Below the pieces are notes generated by a model. The model was given only the letters and a program-made list of their open reading frames with translations, ran no database searches and was not told where the DNA came from. Position numbers and translations under genes: made by a program. This document shows positions 1 through 5,214 of a stretch of DNA of 6,065 nt, one piece after another; within the stretch, counting starts at the first letter, position 1; every line of letters starts with the position of its first letter. Location of the stretch: positions 1-6,065 of the forward strand of contig JAEYFY010000256.1 in the NCBI GenBank assembly GCA_023454395.1, written 5' to 3'. The DNA comes from Pseudomonadota bacterium. GTDB taxonomy: Bacteria; Pseudomonadota; Gammaproteobacteria; Enterobacterales; Enterobacteriaceae.

Positions 1-87
1 CATATAACGATTAGACCTTAATAGTGAAGTAGAACACTCACTGACAGAGTTATATTACACAATAACTCAGAATTTCTTTAAGAATTT

Positions 88-103
88 TGTGCGCCAGATC
101 ACT
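88..103. promoter_or_regulatory. Candidate CRP (cAMP receptor protein) binding site upstream of btsS
   Basis: The bases read TGTGC-GCCAGA-TCACT, which agrees with the CRP consensus TGTGA-N6-TCACA at 8 of 10 defined positions and keeps both core TGTG and TCAC blocks. The centre is at about 95.5. If the weak promoter at 124-153 is real, its start point would fall near 157-160, putting the site about 62-64 bases upstream, close to the class I CRP position of -61.5. CRP control would suit a carbon-source sensor, and in E. coli the BtsSR target btsT is known to depend on cAMP-CRP. Whether btsSR itself is controlled this way is inferred. Confidence 0.4.
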
Positions 104-123
104 GACGCAAAGGAATATTTTCT

Positions 124-153
124 TTGAAAGTGCGATTAAGTTATTCTTATATC
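124..153 (+). promoter_or_regulatory. Weak sigma-70 promoter candidate for btsS
   Basis: A TTGAAA hexamer at 124-129 (4 of 6 matches to TTGACA) is followed, after 17-18 bases, by TTATAT/TATATC at 147-153 as a poor -10 element. The combination is weak by itself, as expected for an activator-dependent promoter, and it lies at a suitable distance from the CRP-like site at 88-103. It would give a leader of about 80 bases before the btsS ATG at 238. The call depends on spacing rather than on strong hexamers. Confidence 0.3.
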
Positions 154-181
154 AAACTTTATCGCCTCATTAATAGCCCTG

Positions 182-215
182 TTTTATCTGGTATTTTTAT
201 ATTTATCAGATAAAA
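182..215 (+). promoter_or_regulatory. Stem-loop in the btsS leader
   Basis: TTTTATCTG at 182-190 is the exact reverse complement of CAGATAAAA at 207-215. In RNA the stem can extend inward through a G-U pair and two further pairs, giving about 12 bp around a 10-base loop. It ends 22 bases before the btsS ATG. No run of T follows it on the + strand, so it is not a standard terminator. It lies just ahead of a start codon with a poor Shine-Dalgarno sequence and could affect mRNA stability or translation, which is inferred. Confidence 0.45.
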
Positions 216-237
216 AAGAGAACGGTACTCAATACTT

Positions 238-1941
238 ATGTACGAATTTGATCTTATTTTGCTGTTATTACAGCAAATGTGCGTTTATTTAATTATTGCT
301 TGGTTTTTAAGCAAAACACCTTTATTTACGCCGCTTTTACAGGTCACGATAAAACTTCCGCATAAGTTGATGTGCTACGTCATTTTCTCTATTTTTTGTA
401 TTATGGGCACCTATTTTGGGCTACATATTAATGATTCTATTGCCAATACACGCGCCATTGGTTCGGTATTAGGTGGATTACTAGGTGGTCCTTACGTCGG
501 TTTTCTCGTTGGTTTTACAGGAGGTCTACACCGCTATTCACTTGGTGGCATGACTGCATTTAGCTGTATGGTGTCTACTATTGTAGAGGGATTAATTGGC
601 GGATTAGTTCACCGTTATTACGTCAAGCACGGGCAAATGCACCGTATATTTAATCCATGGACCGCTGCTGCCGTTACCTTCTTTGCTGAAATAATACAGA
701 TGAGCATCATCTTATTATTAGCTCGCCCATTTAATGAAGCGCTTTCCTTAGTAAAAGATATTGCAGCGCCAATGATTGTCGCAAATACCGTTGGTGCGGC
801 GATGTTTATTCGAATATTACAAGATAGACGGGCAATATTTGAAAAATATACCAGCGCATTCTCAACTCAAGCATTAAAAATTGCCGTTTGTACCGAAGGT
901 ATTTTGCGTAAAGGATTTAATCAAGATAATAGCACTCGTGTAGCAAAAGTCATTTATCAAGAATTAAGAGTCAGTGCTGTTGCCATTACAGACAGAGAGA
1001 AACTCCTCGCCTTTATTGGTATTGGTGCTGATCATCATTTGCCGGGTACACCTATATCATCAGAACAATCCAAGCAAGCCATCAATAATAATGAAGTTGT
1101 TTATGCTGATGGCAATGAAACACCTTACCGTTGTACGCTTTCACCCCATTGCAAACTTGGCTCAACCTTAGTTATTCCATTAAGAGGCGAAAATAACCAA
1201 GTCATTGGCACAATAAAACTTTATGAGGCTAAAAATCGTCTATTTAGTTCGATTAACCGAACCTTAGGTGAAGGGATTGCCAGTCTATTATCTGCACAAA
1301 TTCTGGCTGGGCAATACGAGCGAAATAAACAATCTCTTTTAGAATCAGAGATTAAACTTCTCCATGCGCAAGTGAATCCTCACTTTCTTTTTAATGCATT
1401 AAATACACTACAAGCGGTTATTCGACGTGATAGCGAACAAGCAAAACAATTAGTGCAATTTCTCTCTGCTTTCTTTCGTAAAAACTTAAAAAGACCTGAA
1501 GCTGTTGTGACATTAAGTGATGAGATTGAGCATGTGAATGCATATTTGCAAATCGAAAAAGCCCGTTTTCAGGAACGTTTACAAATTGATATTCAAATTC
1601 CTGAAAGCCTAGCTAATGCTCGCCTACCTGCTTTTTCACTACAACCAATGGTCGAAAATGCAATTAAACATGGAACGTCACAGTTATTAGATACAGGAAA
1701 GATTACAATTAGAGCGCACCAAGAGCATCATTTAATCATTATTGAAATCAGTGACAATGCGGGGCTTTATCAACCTCAATGCTCTTCACATGAATTAGGG
1801 TTAGGAATGAGGCTGGTGGATAAGCGATTAAAATTACGCTATGGCGAACTTTATGGTGTTTTAGTGGAATGCCAAGCTGATGAATATACAAAGGTAAAAA
1901 TTTGCTTACCTCTAGAGAAAAGTATGGATAACACTGTATAA
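238..1941 (+). CDS. btsS: Pyruvate-sensing LytS-type sensor histidine kinase BtsS
   Basis: Inner-membrane sensor kinase that in E. coli (formerly YehU) binds extracellular pyruvate with high affinity and phosphorylates BtsR. At 567 residues it matches the E. coli length (about 561) and is alike throughout. Residues 1-200 form the multi-pass membrane sensor of the LytS family (5TMR_LYT type). Residues 215-360 form a GAF-like domain. Residues 370-450 form the LytS-type His_kinase domain, with the phosphoacceptor H382 in [13 protein letters not shown]. The ATPase domain follows, with N474 of ENAIKHG, D506-N-A-G509 and a glycine-rich stretch near 519-523. The residues reported as needed for pyruvate binding in E. 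coli (R72, R99, C110, S113) are all present at the same numbers. The ATG at 238 fits the conserved N-terminus (MYEFDL; MYDFNL in E. coli), although no good Shine-Dalgarno sequence precedes it; the nearest purine run ends at about 221, some 16 bases away. It is followed at once by btsR. Identification is firm; ligand specificity is inferred by orthology. Confidence 0.96.
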   Translation: MYEFDLILLLLQQMCVYLIIAWFLSKTPLFTPLLQVTIKLPHKLMCYVIFSIFCIMGTYFGLHINDSIANTRAIGSVLGGLLGGPYVGFLVGFTGGLHRYSLGGMTAFSCMVSTIVEGLIGGLVHRYYVKHGQMHRIFNPWTAAAVTFFAEIIQMSIILLLARPFNEALSLVKDIAAPMIVANTVGAAMFIRILQDRRAIFEKYTSAFSTQALKIAVCTEGILRKGFNQDNSTRVAKVIYQELRVSAVAITDREKLLAFIGIGADHHLPGTPISSEQSKQAINNNEVVYADGNETPYRCTLSPHCKLGSTLVIPLRGENNQVIGTIKLYEAKNRLFSSINRTLGEGIASLLSAQILAGQYERNKQSLLESEIKLLHAQVNPHFLFNALNTLQAVIRRDSEQAKQLVQFLSAFFRKNLKRPEAVVTLSDEIEHVNAYLQIEKARFQERLQIDIQIPESLANARLPAFSLQPMVENAIKHGTSQLLDTGKITIRAHQEHHLIIIEISDNAGLYQPQCSSHELGLGMRLVDKRLKLRYGELYGVLVECQADEYTKVKICLPLEKSMDNTV

Positions 1942-1943
1942 CA

Positions 1944-2660
1944 ATGAATATATTAATCGTTGATGATGAGCCGTTAGCTCGTGAAAATTTACGTTGTTTA
2001 CTTGAAGTCGAAAAAGATATTCATATTGTTGGTGAATGCAGTAATGCCATTGAAGCCATAGGAGAGATACACCGTAAAAAGCCCGATGTTGTCTTTCTGG
2101 ATATTCAAATGCCACGCATTACAGGGCTTGAAATGGTCACAATGCTAGATCCTGAACATCGCCCTTATATCGTCTTTTTAACTGCATTTGAAGAATATGC
2201 AATTCAGGCCTTTGAAGAGCACGCCTTTGATTATCTACTCAAACCTTTAGAGCAAGAGCGCCTGACTAAAACATTAAACCGTTTACGCCAAGGTAATAAA
2301 CAGAATATTGATTTATTATCCCCACCAGAAGAGCGTTTAAAGTGTATTCCTTGTACCGGTCATAGCCGTATTTGGTTAATGCCCATTGATGAGGCAATAT
2401 TTGCCACATCAAGGCTCAGCGGTGTTTATGTAACCAATAATCAAGGCCAAGAAGGTTTTACAGAATTAACACTACGTACATTAGAAACGCGGACACAACT
2501 AGTCCGTTGTCATCGTCAATATTTAGTTAATATGGATTATGTTAATGAGATTGTTTTTGGTGATAATGGGCAAGCAGAGTTAATCTTACACAATAACAGC
2601 CAAATCCCTGTCAGCCGTCGATATTTAAAACCATTAAAAGAAGCGATTGGTTTAAGCTAA
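1944..2660 (+). CDS. btsR: LytTR-family response regulator BtsR
   Basis: Cytoplasmic response regulator, partner of BtsS (formerly YehT). At 238 residues it is one shorter than E. coli BtsR and close to it in sequence. Residues 1-115 are the receiver domain: acidic pair D7-D8, phosphoacceptor D53 in FLDIQMP, T80 and K100 all in place. A linker at about 116-130 leads to the LytTR DNA-binding domain at 133-236, with the typical CHRQYLVN at 189-196 and the [11 protein letters not shown] stretch at 223-233. The ATG lies 2 bases after the btsS stop with no strong Shine-Dalgarno between, so translation is probably coupled to btsS. In E. coli phosphorylated BtsR activates btsT, a pyruvate/proton symporter gene; no such gene is in this window, so the regulon here must lie elsewhere. 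Confidence 0.96.
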   Translation: MNILIVDDEPLARENLRCLLEVEKDIHIVGECSNAIEAIGEIHRKKPDVVFLDIQMPRITGLEMVTMLDPEHRPYIVFLTAFEEYAIQAFEEHAFDYLLKPLEQERLTKTLNRLRQGNKQNIDLLSPPEERLKCIPCTGHSRIWLMPIDEAIFATSRLSGVYVTNNQGQEGFTELTLRTLETRTQLVRCHRQYLVNMDYVNEIVFGDNGQAELILHNNSQIPVSRRYLKPLKEAIGLS

Positions 2661-2670
2661 TTTATTATAA

Positions 2671-2676
2671 AGGAGA
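2671..2676 (+). promoter_or_regulatory. Strong ribosome binding site for the yjaA-like gene
   Basis: AGGAGA lies 8 bases upstream of the ATG at 2685 and 10 bases after the btsR stop. It is much better than the sites ahead of btsS or btsR, so the third gene of this set is probably translated independently and more strongly than the two signalling genes. It also fixes the start codon. Confidence 0.8.
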
Positions 2677-2684
2677 ATAATAGG

Positions 2685-3065
2685 ATGGAACCTATTTATA
2701 TTAAAGTTTATAAAAATCGCATTGAAATCCGCGATATTCACACACTAAAAGAAGTATCAGTAGAACGTAACTTTTCTCATAGTCGCATGTTAATTGGTGA
2801 TTTTTATCAAGCTATTGAAGCGCTTTCCTTTGCGCTCAAAGAGCTAGGTATTAATCCATATTCATTTTTTTATAGAAAAAGAGATGTCGTTATCCATCCT
2901 TTGGAACAAACAGAAGGTGGATTATCCATGGTTGAAAATCGCTTATTTCATGAAGTTATTATGAGTGGGTTTAATGGGAAATATAAGAAAATAGCTATTA
3001 GTGAAAAACAACATCTTCTTATAGATGCAGAACTCATTGAATTAATTAATAAACAGATAGGCTAG
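2685..3065 (+). CDS. yjaA: YjaA-family protein of unknown function
   Basis: A 126-residue protein, probably cytoplasmic: no signal peptide or membrane segment is visible. It aligns along its whole length with E. coli YjaA (127 residues, recalled from memory). Shared features are the N-terminal IYIKVYKNRIEIRD region, a shared F-S-x-x-R-x-L-I stretch at about 30-37, and the best block EGGLSMVENRLFHEV at about 76-90. YjaA is described as stress-induced, and its gene is one of the markers used in E. coli phylogroup typing, but its biochemical role is not known. In E. coli yjaA is not next to btsSR. Here it follows btsR by 24 bases on the same strand with no terminator between, so it is probably co-transcribed. 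Family membership is well supported; strict orthology and any role in pyruvate signalling are unproven. Confidence 0.8.
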   Translation: MEPIYIKVYKNRIEIRDIHTLKEVSVERNFSHSRMLIGDFYQAIEALSFALKELGINPYSFFYRKRDVVIHPLEQTEGGLSMVENRLFHEVIMSGFNGKYKKIAISEKQHLLIDAELIELINKQIG

Positions 3066-3177
3066 GGTTATTTTCACCCATTATTGATCTTTATTTTTTT
3101 ATTATCATATCTTTCAATTTGATTATTTAGTGTTAATAAAAAAACACAAAAACAAGTAAATGTACTTAATTATTCTA

Positions 3178-3209
3178 TATAATCTGGTATGACTAACAAC
3201 GTTAATACC
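3178..3209 (+). promoter_or_regulatory. Candidate -10 element with a dyad over the start point, upstream of the lipoprotein gene
   Basis: A perfect TATAAT occurs at 3178-3183, but no good -35 stands at the usual distance (3155-3160 reads AGTAAA). Directly after it lies an interrupted dyad: GGTAT at 3186-3190 with ATACC at 3205-3209, and inside it TAAC (3194-3197) with GTTA (3201-3204). The expected start point near 3190 would fall within the dyad. It could be an operator or a 5' hairpin on an mRNA with a leader of about 150 bases. In DNA this AT-rich a TATAAT can easily arise by chance. Confidence 0.27.
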
Positions 3210-3333
3210 TATTATAGTGATTAATCTTAATTTATCTTTTAAATGCATTATTTAGTATAAAATATAAAAGTTACCTTAATCGTATTTTTAAGAGAATTTG
3301 TTTTTAGAGTTAAATTAAAATATTTTGTAATAT

Positions 3334-3340
3334 AGGTGGA
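3334..3340 (+). promoter_or_regulatory. Ribosome binding site of the lipoprotein gene
   Basis: AGGTGGA, one base different from AGGAGGA, lies close ahead of the ATG at 3344 (GG core 4 bases from the start codon). Together with the signal peptide that begins at that ATG, it fixes the start. Confidence 0.7.
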
Positions 3341-3343
3341 AAA

Positions 3344-3913
3344 ATGAAAAAGAATATATTTTTGATTGGTATCGCAGCCTTAGTTTTATCTGGCTGTAAT
3401 TCAGGATCTGAAAACTCCTTTGAAAAATTCACTAAAATAGTTACCAATCTTAGCTCATATTCATCTGAGGTTGATGAATGGAATGATTATGGCGCTAATC
3501 TTAAAAAGAACGGCATTAAATACGAAGCCGCCAATTCATCAGACCAAAAATTTGTACAAGATAAAATGGATTCAGAGTATGTCAATGCAATAAACCATGT
3601 TGGCTCTGCATTTACTGTTACAGAAAAATCAAAACAAGAATTAGAGAAAGAAAATCAGGGTTATAAATTTACTTACAATAAAATTGTTACTGTAAAAGAT
3701 ACAAGTAAAAATAATACTGTAGGCTATTGTGTTAATTATGATTCAGCAAGAGTTATCGATGGCCAGATAAAATCAGAAGATAAAGACAAAAAGAATTTCC
3801 TTTATATTGATAAAAGCAGACCATTATCTATCTTTACCGGAAGCAGTGATTTTATAAAAGTTGTTTGTGGTGATGATTTTTATAATAAATATAAAGGAAA
3901 AGATGCAGACTAA
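3344..3913 (+). CDS. Small putative lipoprotein, function unknown
   Basis: A 189-residue protein that I do not recognise. Residues 1-17 form a lipoprotein signal peptide: two lysines, a hydrophobic stretch at about 5-15, then the lipobox L15-S-G-C18. C18 would be lipidated and become residue 1. The next residue is Asn rather than Asp, which in enterics favours outer-membrane sorting. The mature part is hydrophilic and lysine-rich, with a charged segment at about 93-108 and another at 142-150. Only two further cysteines remain, C129 and C175, which could form a periplasmic disulfide. No enzyme motif, repeat or membrane segment is visible. The gene is clearly AT-rich, stands alone with its own ribosome binding site, and is followed after 24 bases by an inverted repeat. 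It may be lineage-specific. It is a real gene on signal peptide, start signals and length; the role is unknown. Confidence 0.85.
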   Translation: MKKNIFLIGIAALVLSGCNSGSENSFEKFTKIVTNLSSYSSEVDEWNDYGANLKKNGIKYEAANSSDQKFVQDKMDSEYVNAINHVGSAFTVTEKSKQELEKENQGYKFTYNKIVTVKDTSKNNTVGYCVNYDSARVIDGQIKSEDKDKKNFLYIDKSRPLSIFTGSSDFIKVVCGDDFYNKYKGKDAD

Positions 3914-3937
3914 TTAGTACGGCATTTAAAATAAATA

Positions 3938-3974
3938 GTTATTAACTTTTCCTGAAAAAGGAAAAGTTAATAAC
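3938..3974. terminator. 15-bp perfect inverted repeat between convergent genes, probable terminator
   Basis: GTTATTAACTTTTCC at 3938-3952 pairs exactly with GGAAAAGTTAATAAC at 3960-3974 around a 7-base loop. On the + strand no T run follows the stem. On the - strand the stem is followed by a U-rich tract (complement of the A-rich 3922-3937). It is therefore better suited to end - strand transcription from the dehydrogenase gene, although it sits only 24 bases after the lipoprotein stop and may stabilise the 3' end of that mRNA. Confidence 0.6.
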
Positions 3975-4023
3975 AGACTAAAAATCTAAAATCAACATCA
4001 TTCTTATTGACTATTATTGCCTT

Positions 4024-4042
4024 TATTCTATTTTATAGAATA
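4024..4042 (+). terminator. AT-rich hairpin, weak + strand terminator candidate
   Basis: TATTCTAT at 4024-4031 pairs exactly with ATAGAATA at 4035-4042 around a TTT loop, and a T-rich stretch (about 4050-4060) follows after several bases. The stem has only one G-C pair and the T tract is set back, so it would be a poor terminator alone. It could back up the 3938-3974 hairpin for + strand transcripts from the lipoprotein gene. It lies just beyond the stop of the - strand dehydrogenase. Confidence 0.25.
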
Positions 4043-4048
4043 TAAACA

Positions 4049-4906
4049 TTATTTTTCTTTGCGTAAATTTATGATTTCTAATGCTAATTTATCTCGATGT
4101 TCTGATCTTTCTTTCCAATTTTGTTCACCTGTGCCATAGGTTTTCTCTACTTCAGCAATAATATCGCTTTGCTTTTTAGGATCAGGAGTTCCCAATTTTA
4201 TATCTAACCCTGCACCTACACCTTCAAAAAGGTGTCGAATACCTTCAGGCCCACCACCAAGATGTTGTGCTTCAAATGGACCAACCGTAGACCAGCGAAG
4301 CCCTAAAGAATTTAATACCAGTTTATCTAAATCACCAACTGTAATAACACCTTGTTCAACTAAATAACGACACTCGTTCAAAAAAGCTATTTGTAATCGA
4401 TTACCAACAAAACCACCAATCTCTTTTCGAATTAAAACAGGCTCATATCCAAGAGCCGTGTAAATCTCCATGGCTTTATTGATAGAATTATCGCTAGTGT
4501 CTGGGCTAGGAACCACCTCCACTAATGGCATAATATTCGCTGGATTAAACGGATGCCCAATCAAAATACGATCTGCGGCAGGATTACCTTCTGCAATTTT
4601 TGACGCCATAATACTTGAGCTTGATGATGCAAAAATAGCATGTGATGGTGCGGTTTCCGCGATTGTCTTGAATATTTCTTGTTTTATTGATAGACGTTCA
4701 GGACCATTTTCTTGAACATAATCCGCATTAAGTACCGCTTTTTTTAGATCTGTTGTAAATTTAACCTTTCCATTAAATTCATCATGTAGCATTTGGCTTA
4801 AATCTTGAGTATCAGTAATAGTGACATTCCATCCACCTTGTAAAAAACGAATAGCCCAAGCCCTACCAATCACACCACCACCAATAATTGTTAAATTTTT
4901 AGACAT
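4049..4906 (-). CDS. NAD-dependent 3-hydroxyacyl-CoA / L-carnitine dehydrogenase-like protein
   Basis: Soluble oxidoreductase of the 3-hydroxyacyl-CoA dehydrogenase superfamily, expected to oxidise a 3-hydroxy acid or its CoA ester with NAD+. At 285 residues, 1-163 form the Rossmann domain: G9-x-G11-x-x-G14 within IIGGGVIGRAWA, and D32 at the end of the second strand, favouring NAD over NADP. H118 of GHPFNPAN with E130 of PLVEVV forms the expected His-Glu pair, and N169 lies in GGFVGNRLQ. The C-terminal domain has GLRW (202-205) and GGGPEGIRH (217-225), which recall L-carnitine dehydrogenase more than FadB-type enzymes. It is about 30 residues shorter than recalled L-carnitine dehydrogenases and lambda-crystallin, mainly between the second and third strands. 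ATG 4906 is preferred because AGAGG lies 8 bases ahead; a GTG directly before it (4909) would add one residue. It stands alone, without carnitine or beta-oxidation partners. Superfamily is sure; substrate is unknown. Confidence 0.9.
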   Translation of the reverse strand: MSKNLTIIGGGVIGRAWAIRFLQGGWNVTITDTQDLSQMLHDEFNGKVKFTTDLKKAVLNADYVQENGPERLSIKQEIFKTIAETAPSHAIFASSSSSIMASKIAEGNPAADRILIGHPFNPANIMPLVEVVPSPDTSDNSINKAMEIYTALGYEPVLIRKEIGGFVGNRLQIAFLNECRYLVEQGVITVGDLDKLVLNSLGLRWSTVGPFEAQHLGGGPEGIRHLFEGVGAGLDIKLGTPDPKKQSDIIAEVEKTYGTGEQNWKERSEHRDKLALEIINLRKEK

Positions 4907-4914
4907 CACCCTTT

Positions 4915-4919
4915 CCTCT
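4915..4919 (-). promoter_or_regulatory. Ribosome binding site deciding the dehydrogenase start
   Basis: On the - strand AGAGG precedes two adjacent start codons, GTG (4909-4907) and ATG (4906-4904). The distance is 8 bases to the ATG and 5 to the GTG. The spacing and codon preference favour the ATG. Confidence 0.6.
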
Positions 4920-4920
4920 T

Positions 4921-5132
4921 AACTAAGGTTATTACATTGATTTTCGCCCTTCCTATTAATTATTACTTCATTATCTAATTAAAGCCAAATTTTTGGCATA
5001 TTATTGTAATTAAATGAAAAAATAGCTTATTATCAATATGTTATATTGAATTTTTAATGTATGGAATTGATTTTTTTTAAAGTTTATCTCTATCAATTGC
5101 AAGGCTATTGTAGTTTGGTTTAGAAATAGAGA
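4921..5132. other. AT-rich intergenic region between the dehydrogenase gene and the deaD terminator
   Basis: Together with the deaD terminator this makes about 300 bases without a gene. It must contain the dehydrogenase promoter on the - strand, because the deaD terminator separates the two genes. No hexamer pair stands out; GATAAT near 4973-4978 on the - strand is a possible -10 but lacks a convincing -35. A 14-base palindrome (4984-4997) and an 11-bp inverted repeat (5083-5136) are listed separately. No ORF of interest is seen. Confidence 0.6.
4984..4997. repeat. Short palindrome GCCAAA-TT-TTTGGC, possible operator of the dehydrogenase gene
   Basis: Two perfect 6-base arms flank a 2-base centre about 80 bases upstream of the dehydrogenase start. 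It contains most of the few G/C bases in this AT-rich stretch. Such a compact dyad in a promoter region fits a dimeric regulator site, possibly for an unlinked regulator of the dehydrogenase. No regulator can be named from the sequence. Confidence 0.35.
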
Positions 5133-5136
5133 TAAA
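5083..5136. repeat. 11-bp perfect inverted repeat next to the deaD terminator
   Basis: TTTATCTCTAT at 5083-5093 is the exact reverse complement of ATAGAGATAAA at 5126-5136, with 32 bases between. The right arm abuts the terminator hairpin at 5137-5168 and shares bases with its - strand T tract. Read on the + strand, the two hairpins stand in tandem and are followed by a T-rich run at 5164-5176. Function is unknown; an mRNA end structure or a short + strand RNA are possible. Confidence 0.5.
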
Positions 5137-5168
5137 AAAAACCAGCCAACTTTCATTGACTGGTTTTT
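5134..5168 (-). terminator. Intrinsic terminator of deaD
   Basis: On the - strand, CCAGTCAA pairs with TTGGCTGG around a 6-base loop, and eight T residues follow (complement of 5134-5141). The stem is flanked by A/T tracts that extend it. The one imperfect position is a U-G wobble in the - strand RNA but a C-A mismatch in the + strand RNA, so the element favours termination of deaD. It lies about 46 bases after the deaD stop. The T-rich run at 5164-5176 gives it some capacity in the + direction as well. Confidence 0.85.
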
Positions 5169-5214
5169 ATTTTTTATCATCAACTCAATTTAAAATTAAG
5201 TTAATTACCAACTC

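Larger units (their letters stand above)
3066..3343. other. AT-rich intergenic region between yjaA and the lipoprotein gene
   Basis: About 280 bases without a convincing gene. Just after the yjaA stop, GGGT (3065-3068) and ACCC (3076-3079) can form a very short stem, followed by a T-rich stretch at about 3090-3101; this is at best a weak terminator. A perfect TATAAT and a dyad lie further on and are listed separately. Another -10-like TATAAA occurs at 3256-3261 without a recognisable -35. No tRNA, repeat family or mobile-element end is visible. Confidence 0.6.

Noticed and set aside
1..3. A divergent gene starting at the left edge (CAT = ATG on the - strand), by analogy with mlrA next to btsSR in E. 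coli
   Set aside because: Only one possible start codon is visible, with at best a distant AAGG ahead of it; no coding sequence is present to judge.
974..1171. 65-codon open frame on the + strand
   Set aside because: Lies wholly within btsS in another frame; no ribosome binding site or recognisable protein features.
1912..2115. 67-codon open frame on the - strand
   Set aside because: Antisense to the btsS end and btsR start; no family resemblance, and the sense frames are firmly identified.
238..2660. Possibility that btsSR regulate an adjacent transporter gene
   Set aside because: No transporter is encoded in the window, and no clear tandem copies of the BtsR-type target motif were seen in the intergenic regions.
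3065..3101. Intrinsic terminator right after yjaA (GGGT/ACCC stem plus T-rich stretch)
   Set aside because: The stem has only 4 bp and the T run is more than 10 bases away; too weak to list as a terminator.
4470..4715. 81-codon open frame on the + strand
   Set aside because: Antisense to the dehydrogenase Rossmann domain; composition follows from the sense gene.
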